From NCBI RefSeq assembly GCF_030542965.1, contig NZ_JAUAOA010000016.1:1-64000 (forward strand): a DNA stretch of 64,000 nt, given 5' to 3'. This stretch comes from Azotosporobacter soli (lineage in GTDB: Bacteria > Bacillota > Negativicutes > SG130). The number at the start of each line of letters is the position of its first letter. Positions within the stretch are counted from its first letter, which is position 1. This document shows, one piece after another, positions 16,848 through 24,961 of the stretch. The notes under the pieces are model-generated. The model was not told the origin of the DNA. It did no database searches and saw nothing but the letters and a program-made list of their open reading frames with translations. A program made the translations under genes and the position numbers.

Positions 16848-17600
16848 ATGATCCAAATAACAGGAATAGAAAAAAAGTTTGCCGAACATAATGTGCTAAA
16901 AGGAATTGATTTATCCGTTTCAAAAGGTGAAGTGGTGGTGATCATCGGACCAAGCGGATCGGGGAAAACGACTTTTTTGCGCTGCATCAATTTTCTGGAA
17001 CAGGCGGATGCCGGGCGGATTGAAATAGGCGATTTGGCTGTGGATTGCGGCTTGGCGACGCGTCAAAATATGGTGGCGATGCGACGTAAAACAGGCATGG
17101 TTTTTCAATCATACAACTTGTTTCGCAATAAAACGGCGTTGGAGAATATTACCGAAGGCATGATCGTAGTGCAAAACGTGCCGAAAAAAACGGCGCAGGA
17201 GCGGGCGAGGCAATTGCTCGCCGACGTTGGGCTTAAAGGAAAAGAGGGGGCATATCCGCAGCAACTGTCCGGGGGACAGCAACAGCGCGTTGCGATTGCT
17301 CGTGCATTGGCGCTCGATCCGGAGGTGATTTTGTTTGACGAACCGACTTCAGCGCTGGATCCTGAATGGGTGGGCGAGGTACTGGGCGTGATGAAGCAAG
17401 TGGCCAAAGCGGGACAGACAATGATCGTGGTTACGCATGAGATTGCTTTTGCAAAAGAAATTGCCGATCGGGTCATTTTTATTGACGGCGGAGTGATCGT
17501 TGAGCAGGGGCCGCCGCAGGAAATTCTAAACCGTCCGCAACAAGAAAGGACGCAACAGTTTTTACGGCGATTGTTGCCGATGGAGGATTATGTTATCTGA
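16848..17600 (+). CDS. tcyN: ABC transporter ATP-binding protein, TcyN-like
   Basis: 250 residues from the ATG at 16848. Walker [11 protein letters not shown]-loop [11 protein letters not shown], signature [16 protein letters not shown], Walker [16 protein letters not shown] and the H-loop VVTHE are all intact, as in polar amino-acid importers. It energises the two-permease importer encoded just upstream. The next gene overlaps its stop region by one base. Confidence 0.9.
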   Translation: MIQITGIEKKFAEHNVLKGIDLSVSKGEVVVIIGPSGSGKTTFLRCINFLEQADAGRIEIGDLAVDCGLATRQNMVAMRRKTGMVFQSYNLFRNKTALENITEGMIVVQNVPKKTAQERARQLLADVGLKGKEGAYPQQLSGGQQQRVAIARALALDPEVILFDEPTSALDPEWVGEVLGVMKQVAKAGQTMIVVTHEIAFAKEIADRVIFIDGGVIVEQGPPQEILNRPQQERTQQFLRRLLPMEDYVI

Positions 17601-17638
17601 TGCAGAAGCTAAAAGATAAATATATGGAGAAACAGGTG

Positions 17639-18826
17639 ATGAAAATGGCTTTTGACTTTGACAATGTAGTGGAGCGTAGGGGAACCGGCAGTCGCAAGTG
17701 GGATGGCGTTCAGGATGTGTTTGGCGAAGAGGTGCTGCCGCTGTGGATTGCCGATATGGATTTTTCTTCGCCGCCGGCAGTGGCCGAAGCCCTTCAAGAA
17801 CGAGCCGCACATCCGATTTATGCGTATAATACGCAGGAAGAGTCGTTATATGAGGCAATCATCGAGTGGAACCGACGGCGTCATGCTTGGCAGATTCAGC
17901 GCGAATGGCTGTTGCTGACGCCCGGTGTCGTTCCGGCATTGACGCTGGCAGTCTATTCGTTTAGCAAAGAAGGCGAAGGCGTAATCATTCAGCCGCCGGT
18001 CTATCCGCCGTTTTTTGAACTGGTGAAAGACAACGGCCGTGCGGTCGTGGAAAATCCGCTGCGATTGCAAAACGGTCGCTATGAAATTGATTTTGCCGAT
18101 CTGGAAGAAAAAATGGCCGATCCGAACAATACCTTGTTGCTGCTTTGCAGCCCGCATAACCCGACCGGACGCGTCTGGAGCCGCGAAGAATTGGCGACGC
18201 TTAAAGAGCTGGCCAGGCGTTATCAGGTAACGGTATTGGCTGACGAAATTCACAGCGATATCGTTTACCGGGGGCAACGCCATATTCCGCTGGCATCGAT
18301 TGAAGGCGGTGCATCAGACAACATTGTCACGTTCATGGCGGCAAGCAAGACGTTTAATGTGGCAGGACTGAATCTTTCGTATGTCGTCGTTCCCTGCCCG
18401 CAAAAGCGCAAGCAACTGGACAATTGGATCGGGCGTATTCATCTGCGGCGCAATAATTTGTTCAGCGTATTGGCTACCGAGGTCGCGTACCGGCAAGGCG
18501 GCGAGTGGCTCGATGCATTATTGCCCTATCTGGCTGCTAATGCCGAATATGCCGCACAGTTCTTACAAGACCGCTTGCCGGAAGTCACGATGGTGAAACC
18601 GGAAGGTACGTATCTGATCTGGCTTGATTTTAATAAGTACTTTTCCGACAGCCGTGAATTGGATCGTTTTATGGTGCAGGAGGCTAAAGTGGGTTTGAAT
18701 TCGGGCCGGAGTTTTGGGCGACAGGGAGAGGGGTTTGTCCGTCTTAATATTGCAACGTCCCGTCGTATTTTGCACGAAGCGCTGGAGCGAATCGAACAGG
18801 CTCTTAAAAAAAGGGGAAAAGAATAG
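17639..18826 (+). CDS. patB: PatB-like aminotransferase / cystathionine beta-lyase
   Basis: 395 residues from the ATG at 17639, chosen because GGAG lies 9 bases upstream and homologues begin about here; in-frame ATGs at 17600 and 17645 are alternatives. It is a fold-type I PLP enzyme of the MalY/PatB group: WIADMDFSSPPAV near the N-terminus, QPPVYPPFF, CSPHNPTGRVWSREEL, DEIHSDI and the PLP lysine in MAASKTFNVAGL. PatB-type enzymes cleave C-S bonds of cystathionine and related compounds. Its position after a TcyJLMN-like importer suggests it breaks down the imported sulfur amino acid. Confidence 0.87.
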   Translation: MKMAFDFDNVVERRGTGSRKWDGVQDVFGEEVLPLWIADMDFSSPPAVAEALQERAAHPIYAYNTQEESLYEAIIEWNRRRHAWQIQREWLLLTPGVVPALTLAVYSFSKEGEGVIIQPPVYPPFFELVKDNGRAVVENPLRLQNGRYEIDFADLEEKMADPNNTLLLLCSPHNPTGRVWSREELATLKELARRYQVTVLADEIHSDIVYRGQRHIPLASIEGGASDNIVTFMAASKTFNVAGLNLSYVVVPCPQKRKQLDNWIGRIHLRRNNLFSVLATEVAYRQGGEWLDALLPYLAANAEYAAQFLQDRLPEVTMVKPEGTYLIWLDFNKYFSDSRELDRFMVQEAKVGLNSGRSFGRQGEGFVRLNIATSRRILHEALERIEQALKKRGKE

Positions 18827-18942
18827 GCGGCTAGGATGGCGGGGGAGCCTCAGGTCAAGCAAAATGTAAAACGTAAAGGTAACAATATGATGGAGAATGG
18901 CTTGAATTTTATCTGATTTGTAATGCGTGATGGCGAAATGAG

Positions 18943-18972
18943 TTGACAAATCGATTTGTGAGATGGTAAGAT
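18943..18972 (+). promoter_or_regulatory. Promoter of the S-box leader
   Basis: TTGACA (18943-18948) and TAAGAT (18967-18972) with 18-base spacing, about 25 bases before the SAM-I aptamer. Confidence 0.75.
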
Positions 18973-18992
18973 AACGGACAAGTAAATATGGA

Positions 18993-19107
18993 TCTTCTCT
19001 TATCAAGAGTGGTCGAGGGACTGGCCCGATGACACCCGGCAACCGGCAGCAATGCAGTGGTGCTAATTCCAGCAGAGCAAAAACGCTCTGACAGATGAGA
19101 GAAAGGC
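18993..19107 (+). promoter_or_regulatory. SAM-I (S-box) riboswitch aptamer
   Basis: The sequence contains the hallmark S-box elements in order: CTCTTATCAAGAGTGG, the GGTCGAGGGACTGGCCCGAT region, GACACCCGGCAACC, then GTGGTGCTAATTCC, an AGAGC/GCTCT hairpin and the closing GACAGATGAGAG. In this family, SAM binding stabilises the aptamer and allows the downstream terminator to form, switching off methionine and cysteine genes. The target here is the MetI-like gene. Confidence 0.96.
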
Positions 19108-19121
19108 GTTTTCGCAATGCG

Positions 19122-19153
19122 GACTCCTTTCCTCGGAAAGGGGTCTTTTTTAT
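19122..19153 (+). terminator. Terminator of the S-box expression platform
   Basis: Stem GACTCCTTTC/GAAAGGGGTC with a 4-base loop followed by six T, placed 15 bases after the aptamer and before the start codon of the regulated gene. Confidence 0.92.
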
Positions 19154-19182
19154 ATCTGTTTAAGAAGAAAGGAATGATTGTT

Positions 19183-20352
19183 ATGTATTTTGATTCGAAA
19201 GCGGCGCAAGTCGGGACTTGTAGTGATGTAAGAACCGGGGCGGTAAGTACACCCATTTATCAGACTGCGACCTTTTGTCATCCTGCGTTAGGCCAGAGTA
19301 CAGGCTATGATTATACGCGCAGCCATAATCCGACGCGGCAAATTTTAGAAGAAGGCATAGCTGCGTTGGAAGAAGGATATGCAGGCTTTGCATTTTCTTC
19401 CGGCATGGCCGCGATTACGGCGGTAGTGATGCTGTATCGCGCAGGAGATCACTTGGTGGTCAGCGAAGACTGTTACGGCGGGACATACCGCGTGCTGGAA
19501 AAAGTGTTTGCCTCATTTGGCTTGCAAATCACTTTTGTCGACGGCAGTGATTTAGCCGCCGTCAAACAAGCGATTCGAGCGGAAACAAAGGCAATCTTTG
19601 TGGAAACGCCATCCAATCCGCTAATGAATATAGCCGATATTGAAAAACTGGCGGAATTGGCGAAAGAAAATGATAGTATGTTAATTATCGACAACACATT
19701 CTTGACGCCTTACTTTCAACGCCCGTTAACGCTAGGCGCGGATATTGTGATTCACAGCGCATCCAAGTATTTGGCCGGGCATAATGATTTAATCGCCGGG
19801 TTGGTGGTTGCACGTACGCCGGAGATTGCAGAAAGAGTTCGCTTTGTGCAAAATGCCGCCGGTGCGGTGCTTAGTCCGAATGACAGCTGGCTGCTGATTC
19901 GTAGTTTAAAAACGTTGGCGCTGCGCATGCGGCGGCACGAGGAAAATGCGAAATTATTGGCAGTCTGGCTCACACAGCAAACGTGGGTTGAACAGGTTTA
20001 TTATCCGGGGCTTGATAAGCATCCAGGCAAAGAAGTTCAGGATCGTCAGTCGAGCGGTTATGGCGGAATGATTTCCTTTCGCGTGACTTCGCCCGAATTG
20101 GCGGCGCATATCTTAAAAAAGGTTCGACTCTTGCGTTTTGCAGAGAGCCTTGGCGGCGTCGAAACGCTAATTACGCTGCCGGCGGTGCAGACACATGCCG
20201 ATGTTCCGCCAGAGGTCAGAGAGCGACTGGGGGTCACGCAAAACTTACTTCGTTTATCGGTCGGAATCGAAGATGCGCGCGATTTGATCGCCGATTTGGC
20301 GCAGGCTGCGATTGGAAATGCTGAGCAGGAAGCGGGGCGGGGAAAGATATGA
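19183..20352 (+). CDS. metI: Trans-sulfuration PLP enzyme, MetI-like cystathionine gamma-synthase
   Basis: 389 residues from the ATG at 19183, with AAAGGA 10 bases upstream; the frame extends into the riboswitch but that part is not coding. Cys/Met metabolism PLP family: YDYTRSHNPTRQ, GFAFSSGMAAI, FVETPSNPLM, IIDNTFLTPYFQRPL and the PLP lysine in VIHSASKYLAGHNDL. It resembles Bacillus MetI most closely, including SLGGVE near the C-terminus, and like metI is S-box controlled, so formation of cystathionine (or homocysteine) from an activated homoserine is likely. Cystathionine lyase activity cannot be excluded. The next gene overlaps its stop codon. Confidence 0.88.
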   Translation: MYFDSKAAQVGTCSDVRTGAVSTPIYQTATFCHPALGQSTGYDYTRSHNPTRQILEEGIAALEEGYAGFAFSSGMAAITAVVMLYRAGDHLVVSEDCYGGTYRVLEKVFASFGLQITFVDGSDLAAVKQAIRAETKAIFVETPSNPLMNIADIEKLAELAKENDSMLIIDNTFLTPYFQRPLTLGADIVIHSASKYLAGHNDLIAGLVVARTPEIAERVRFVQNAAGAVLSPNDSWLLIRSLKTLALRMRRHEENAKLLAVWLTQQTWVEQVYYPGLDKHPGKEVQDRQSSGYGGMISFRVTSPELAAHILKKVRLLRFAESLGGVETLITLPAVQTHADVPPEVRERLGVTQNLLRLSVGIEDARDLIADLAQAAIGNAEQEAGRGKI

Positions 20353-20687
20353 GTGCCGGAACTGCATTTGTCAACGCCATTGTCGAAGAATCGGTTCGTC
20401 AGATTCGCTTTGGGGTGCTGACCATCATTGTTCAAGACGGAAAAGTGGTTCAACTGGAACGTACGGAAAAATTTCAGGTGCAAGCCGTGCAAAATAAAAC
20501 CGTGCAAGCGGAAAAAATAAATGCGACAGTCTTGGAGCGGGTTCGTGAACACATTTGCCAGGAAATGACCGGCATGCGTTATGGGCAAATTCTTGTGAAA
20601 ATCGTCAACGGTCGCGTCAATCAGATCGAGAAAACGGAAAAACGACGCTGGGCAGGCGCGTGCGGCCTTGACGGCGAGGGAATCTGA
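20349..20687 (+). CDS. Protein with two tandem DUF2292 (YezD-like) domains
   Basis: 112 residues, start overlapping the MetI-like stop (ATGA). The small DUF2292 unit appears twice: residues about 9-42 (VRQIRFGVLTIIVQDGKVVQLERTEK) and about 57-98 (MTGMRYGQILVKIVNGRVNQIEKTEK). Single-domain YezD proteins of about 55 residues are widespread in Firmicutes and of unknown function. Translational coupling to an S-box-controlled enzyme places this one in sulfur amino-acid metabolism, under SAM control. Confidence 0.82.
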   Translation: MSAGTAFVNAIVEESVRQIRFGVLTIIVQDGKVVQLERTEKFQVQAVQNKTVQAEKINATVLERVREHICQEMTGMRYGQILVKIVNGRVNQIEKTEKRRWAGACGLDGEGI

Positions 20688-20721
20688 GTTTAAATAGTGA
20701 GGCGAGAAAAGGAGGAACGGT

Positions 20722-21753
20722 ATGCTGCGCTTACTTGAAAAAGCGGAACAGACGCATCAGCTAACGAAGGAAGAAATCGTCGAGCTGTTGTCGGAAGAAA
20801 ATTATGATGAAGCTCTATTTGCTTCAGCGGATCGGGTACGCCGGAGCTTCGTCGGCGACGGCGTTCATCTGCGCGGTTTGATTGAGTTTTCTAATATTTG
20901 CAAGCAGAATTGTCTGTACTGTGGTTTGCGGCGTGATAATAAAAAAATCCGCCGCTATCGTTTAACTTCGCAAGAGATCATCGATTTCGCGGCAAAGGCG
21001 GTGCAATACGGCTATAAGACTGTCGTACTGCAGTCAGGCGAAGACGACTCTTACGACGTGGATACCATGACGACAATTATCCGGCAGCTAAAAGAAATGG
21101 AACTGGCCGTGACGCTAAGTTTGGGCGAAAAGAGTCGAGCGGATTACGCCGCCTACAAAGCGGCTGGTGCAGATCGATATTTGCTGCGCATTGAGACATC
21201 AGACAGGGAACTGTATGAAAAACTTGATCCGGGACAAAGCTGGGATAATCGCTATCGTTGTCTGCTGGATTTAAAGGAGCTTGGTTTTGAACTTGGGACA
21301 GGTTGCCTGGTCGGGCTGCCCGGACAATCGCTGGAGTCCATTGCGGATGATATCTTATTGTTTGCGAAATTAGACGCCGATATGGTTGGCATCGGACCTT
21401 TTATCGCCAATCCGGACACGCCGCTGGCTCAGGCTGAAAACGGCGCTTTTGCACTCAGTCGCAAGGTGATGGCGTTGACTCGCTTGCTGTTGCCGGAGGC
21501 CAATATTCCGGCGACAACGGCCATGGAAGCGTTGCATCCGCAAGGTCGCATCCTTGCGCTGCAAAGCGGCGCCAATGTAGTGATGCCGAATGTGACTGAA
21601 GGGGAATATCGTAAAATGTACCTGCTTTATCCCGGGAAAATTTGTTTGAACGACACGCCTGCTCATTGCCGCGGCTGCATTACCGGAAAGATTAACGGCA
21701 TCGGCCGCCATGTCGCAACGGACTTTGGTTTTCGCAACAAAAAGAACAAATGA
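20722..21753 (+). CDS. hydE: [FeFe]-hydrogenase H-cluster maturase HydE
   Basis: 343 residues with AAAGGAGG upstream. The radical SAM motif CKQNCLYC (C60, C64, C67) follows GLIEFSNI, and the HydE-typical segments LQSGEDDSY, LSLGEK, YLLRIETSD, GTGCLVGLPGQ, GIGPFIANPDTPL and TTAMEALHPQGR are present. HydE supplies part of the diiron subcluster together with HydF and HydG. Neither those nor a hydrogenase lies in this window, so the gene is unlinked here. Related PylB/HydE-like enzymes exist, but the PFIANPDTPL and GLPGQ features favour HydE. Confidence 0.88.
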   Translation: MLRLLEKAEQTHQLTKEEIVELLSEENYDEALFASADRVRRSFVGDGVHLRGLIEFSNICKQNCLYCGLRRDNKKIRRYRLTSQEIIDFAAKAVQYGYKTVVLQSGEDDSYDVDTMTTIIRQLKEMELAVTLSLGEKSRADYAAYKAAGADRYLLRIETSDRELYEKLDPGQSWDNRYRCLLDLKELGFELGTGCLVGLPGQSLESIADDILLFAKLDADMVGIGPFIANPDTPLAQAENGAFALSRKVMALTRLLLPEANIPATTAMEALHPQGRILALQSGANVVMPNVTEGEYRKMYLLYPGKICLNDTPAHCRGCITGKINGIGRHVATDFGFRNKKNK

Positions 21754-21754
21754 C

Positions 21755-21783
21755 TTGCAGTAGTGGTCGATGTGTGTTAAAAT
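21755..21783 (+). promoter_or_regulatory. Promoter of the DUF2325 leader
   Basis: TTGCAG (21755-21760) and TAAAAT (21778-21783) with 17-base spacing, starting immediately after the hydE stop codon. Confidence 0.6.
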
Positions 21784-21854
21784 CAATAAAATAGAAACTT
21801 TGAAAAGTTTTAATTGCAATGGGGCAAAAGGGGAAACTTGCCGATTGGACATCC

Positions 21855-21903
21855 AAAGGCCGGGTTTCGGACAGTGCATGCTGTTCGACCCGGCCTTTGT
21901 TTA
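21855..21903 (+). terminator. Leader hairpin upstream of the DUF2325 gene
   Basis: Outer stem AAAGGCCGGGT/ACCCGGCCTTT, inner stem CGGACAG/CTGTTCG and hexaloop TGCATG, followed by GTTTA. It lies between a promoter and the DUF2325 start codon. It could be a terminator for read-through from hydE or an attenuator for the next gene. Confidence 0.75.
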
Positions 21904-21934
21904 TCGTAACAATGAAAAGAAAGGGGCGGGAACT

Positions 21935-22225
21935 ATGTCAGTGATGCTTGTTGGCGGCGATCGGTTGGAGAGTTTGGTAAAGTGTTTGGACAGTTTTGGC
22001 ATGCAGACGATAAATCATGTCAGCGGGCGGAAAAAAGCGGAAATGAGAAAACTGCATATTCCCGCAGCAACCTCTTTAGTGGTGGTGATTGTCGACTATA
22101 TCAATCATATGACGGCAAAACATATTAAAGATCAGGCGAAAGCCCAAGGGATTCCGGTTTTATTCACGCCCAATTCCTGCTGCAGCCTGGTGGCAAAATT
22201 AAACGCAACTAACTTTATGCAATGA
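21935..22225 (+). CDS. DUF2325 protein
   Basis: 96 residues, ATG with AAAGGGGCGGG upstream. The fold is the small DUF2325 domain: VMLVGGDRLESLVKCLDSFG at the N-terminus, HVSGRKKAEMR, VVVIVDYINHMTAKHIKDQAK and VLFTPNSCCSLVAKL with a Cys pair. Family members in Clostridia and Negativicutes are of unknown function and often carry these conserved Cys and His residues, which could bind metal. It follows a structured leader. Confidence 0.82.
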   Translation: MSVMLVGGDRLESLVKCLDSFGMQTINHVSGRKKAEMRKLHIPAATSLVVVIVDYINHMTAKHIKDQAKAQGIPVLFTPNSCCSLVAKLNATNFMQ

Positions 22226-22238
22226 GGAGGGATGCAAG

Positions 22239-22316
22239 ATGCGGGAAAACCAACTTTTGCCGTTGGCAATTTCAATGACCTGGCTGTTTAGCCTTGTTTT
22301 GCTGAATAACCGATGA
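22239..22316 (+). CDS. Possible 25-residue membrane peptide
   Basis: A tiny frame beginning MRENQLLPLAISMTWLFSLV and ending LLNNR, with a single hydrophobic helix. GAGGAGGG lies 4-10 bases upstream of the ATG at 22239 and it begins 13 bases after the DUF2325 stop. The ribosome site and membrane-helix composition support translation; there is no comparative evidence. A second short frame from the ATG at 22232 (19 residues) shares the same site and is less likely. Confidence 0.4.
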   Translation: MRENQLLPLAISMTWLFSLVLLNNR

Positions 22317-22390
22317 AGAAAGCAGACTTTGCTTTAGCAAAGAAAGCGATGGAGAGAAAAGCAATTTTAAAACAGCAGATAAAAACATAG

Positions 22391-22433
22391 AAAGCGAGTA
22401 GGCAAAATGATTCATAGCCTACTCGCTTTTTAT
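22391..22433 (+). terminator. Intrinsic terminator after the DUF2325 unit
   Basis: A perfect 13-bp stem (AAAGCGAGTAGGC with GCCTACTCGCTTT), 13-base loop and trailing T run. Confidence 0.92.
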
Positions 22434-22697
22434 GATGCTTTTAAATAATAAAACTTAATCGAAAAATAAGGCTGGTAATAAAAGGTAAAACGAGAGCGAT
22501 GTAGAACGGGATAGTGTAAAGCAGGTAATATTCTGAAAATCGGTGTTGAAAGTGGAAGGTTAGATGCTGATAGGACAGAGAAGGGGGGGGGATTGCAAGA
22601 CTAAATGACCGAATGTTTCGTCAAAAATGCGTGGTTCGTTATAATCACCCCAAATAGGCTCGGTTTGCTCGAATTAAAGTATGAAAGGGGTATTTCA
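22434..22697. other. Intergenic region with a poly-G tract
   Basis: About 260 bases without a convincing gene. The only notable element is a run of nine G at 22583-22591, about 107 bases before the start of the next gene. No clear promoter was recognised. Confidence 0.5.
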
Positions 22698-23918
22698 ATG
22701 AAAAGAACAACATGGCTGATGATGGTTTTAACCTTACTGTTGGTGATGCAGTATGGAGCAACGCAGGCGGTTGCTGCTTCCGGATCAGGATCGGTGTTGC
22801 TGGATCCCCGGGATGGGATGTATTTTACCAGAATCATCAATCTAACCGGTGAGCAACTTTCAATCGCTGTTGCGAATGACTCCACTTTTGCAAATAACAA
22901 ATATGCAAATCTATATTCCACTGGCTTTTCGACAAGCGGCAATGCATTGAATAATCAACAAAATGTCTTTGCAGCGACGCCAATCAAATTAGATACTCTT
23001 TTAACGCATAAGGCAAACAAGTCGTATGCGATAGCGAAAGGCAACGCGTATTGGGAAGGCATGATTAATCTTTGCCCATTAATACCTGCTTCAAACGAAA
23101 ACAATTCCTATTCTACTTATTCTGGGCATTTCAGCCAGGGGCAACGCTTGACCTTAAATACAGTAAACAATCCAAGCTCAATTTTAAATGGTGCGTACAT
23201 TCAACTAGGCTATGAGTATTCGTCAAAGAAAAACATTCTATGGGGTAAAGTTTTTGATTTTGCCTTCTCCAGCATCAAAGATGCGGCTGGGATCATTATT
23301 GCCTGTGAAGACGGAGATGTCGAGGAGATTATCTCTTCGGGCGTAGATCTGGTGAAATCGATTGCAGATGCCTCTAAAACAAATCCAGTGACGCCTTCCT
23401 TGAATTCTGCAACAAAACTTACCACCGCGCAAACGACAACGCAGACTTCTAAATTCACAAATCAAGTTACTAAAAATTACGCACAAGCAACAGCCTTCTT
23501 TGCGTCAGCCAACGCGGGCGTTTATCTTGGCGATTCGACGGTGAACAACCAGATCAATACGTTGGCATCGACGAAGCAGCTTGTGGTTACGCTTACGGCT
23601 GCGGATAACACGGTTCGCTATTTTACGGCGCCGGCATATAACATTTACATTAAAAATGTGCAGGCGGCTGGAGACAATGACATCAATGAATGCACGATCG
23701 CAGTGCTTGACGGATGGATTTACAATTTGGCGGCAGGAATGTCGCAATACAGCGGAACAGTGAATTTGCAAAACTTAAACCTGCTGCAACTGATGTATTA
23801 TGCGGGCAGCGCGACGCAGCCCGCCGCCTCGACGGCAACGACGCCGGCGGTGATTAAGAATGTCCCGGCAACTCCGGTCAAGATTATCGGCGTGAAGACA
23901 GCGTATATAGGAGGTTAG
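22698..23918 (+). CDS. Secreted protein of unknown function with an INLTGE motif
   Basis: 406 residues from the ATG at 22698 (GAAAGGGG upstream). A signal peptide of about 27 residues ends AVAA. The mature protein is rich in Ser, Thr and Asn, with no Cys cluster or known catalytic motif. Near its start it carries YFTRIINLTGEQLSIAV, and the next protein has HMNIVNLTGETLKITAA, so the two share a small domain. A Thr/Gln-rich linker lies in the middle (TKLTTAQTTTQTSK) and a Pro/Ala/Thr-rich stretch near the C-terminus. No recognised family. Only four bases separate it from the next gene. Confidence 0.75.
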   Translation: MKRTTWLMMVLTLLLVMQYGATQAVAASGSGSVLLDPRDGMYFTRIINLTGEQLSIAVANDSTFANNKYANLYSTGFSTSGNALNNQQNVFAATPIKLDTLLTHKANKSYAIAKGNAYWEGMINLCPLIPASNENNSYSTYSGHFSQGQRLTLNTVNNPSSILNGAYIQLGYEYSSKKNILWGKVFDFAFSSIKDAAGIIIACEDGDVEEIISSGVDLVKSIADASKTNPVTPSLNSATKLTTAQTTTQTSKFTNQVTKNYAQATAFFASANAGVYLGDSTVNNQINTLASTKQLVVTLTAADNTVRYFTAPAYNIYIKNVQAAGDNDINECTIAVLDGWIYNLAAGMSQYSGTVNLQNLNLLQLMYYAGSATQPAASTATTPAVIKNVPATPVKIIGVKTAYIGG

Positions 23919-23922
23919 AAAA

Positions 23923-24696
23923 ATGAAAAGAATCAATGCGATCGTACTCAGCTTGACGGTGGCGTTCGTATGCTTGATGCCAATTAATGCGCAAGCGCTG
24001 CTTTCGCTGGATGACAGTCTCTATAATCATTTGTATAATGGAGCGGCTTCCGACAATTATAATAAAGGTGCGGTCTTGATCTATCGCGGCTGGAATACAG
24101 GGCCGCTAGGATATAAGACGGAAATGATAAAGGCGATACCGCATATGAACATTGTAAATTTGACGGGAGAGACGCTAAAAATTACGGCGGCAACCGGTTG
24201 TTTCAAAGCTCCTAATCTCGTTAACAATGTGTCTCTGGTACGCTCGAATAATCAGAGTATGAGCTATGCATATGCCTTTGACTTGGTTGGAAGCACCAGT
24301 AAAAACCCCAGCGGCTATATCGGTTCCGACGATAATAATGACAATCCTGGGCCGGCAGGTACTGCTCAAGGTGATAATCAATGGTGGAAATCGCTGAGTG
24401 ATTCAGGCGCCGCCTGTGACTTGACAATGAGCGTGGGCAGCCATTCCTTTAATCTGCATGTGGATTGGGGCAACAATTATAATGCATTGGAGGTTGCGCA
24501 TGCGGATCTGGTGACGATGTCGCTGCGTGACGTCGGCACAAATCAGTATGCTTCCTATCTCGTGAATAACGGCGTGATCAATCGCGGGCTGGTATATTTG
24601 AACGGCTACACCGATTCCAGCGGCAAACCGTTTGAAGTATTTTTGGTGGCTGGCGATCGGACCAATATCACGTTTCTGGTCAAGTATGTAAATTAG
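23923..24696 (+). CDS. Secreted protein of unknown function, partner with the same motif
   Basis: 257 residues, signal peptide of about 25 residues ending NAQA. Mature part begins LLSLDDSLYNHLYNG and contains IVNLTGETLKI at about 85, the same motif as the preceding protein. Gly/Asn/Asp-rich in the middle (SDDNNDNPGPAG). Predicted beta-rich and extracellular or periplasmic. The start ATG has AGGAGG upstream. A terminator follows, so this and the preceding gene form one unit; the secretin-like genes begin 265 bases later. Not a family I can name. Confidence 0.75.
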   Translation: MKRINAIVLSLTVAFVCLMPINAQALLSLDDSLYNHLYNGAASDNYNKGAVLIYRGWNTGPLGYKTEMIKAIPHMNIVNLTGETLKITAATGCFKAPNLVNNVSLVRSNNQSMSYAYAFDLVGSTSKNPSGYIGSDDNNDNPGPAGTAQGDNQWWKSLSDSGAACDLTMSVGSHSFNLHVDWGNNYNALEVAHADLVTMSLRDVGTNQYASYLVNNGVINRGLVYLNGYTDSSGKPFEVFLVAGDRTNITFLVKYVN

Positions 24697-24711
24697 CAGG
24701 CTGATAAAGAT

Positions 24712-24761
24712 GAGGAGAATCGTGGCGAAACATTGGTTTTGCTGTGGTTCTCCTCGTTTTT
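24712..24761 (+). terminator. Intrinsic terminator after the two secreted-protein genes
   Basis: Stem GAGGAGAA/TTCTCCTC (24712-24719 with 24748-24755) with a 28-base loop, followed by G and five T. Confidence 0.75.
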
Positions 24762-24961
24762 ACTAATTTCTGTTGTAATGAACAAGACATAAGAGAAGAA
24801 AAGGCGACAAGGAAAAAGGGGTTTAAGAAAAAACGTGGAAATGTTGTAAATATAATACTGAAATTTCTGACAGTGTATTCGGTGAGTATGCTCAGGAATA
24901 TTGTTTTAGCACGATGCGAAGATCCGATGAAAGGCAATTTATTGGCAAAGCAGGAGGTTCT

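Noticed and set aside
21770-21934. N-terminal extension of the DUF2325 protein
   Set aside because: The extra codons cross the leader hairpin and the homologous part begins at the ATG at 21935, which has its own ribosome site.
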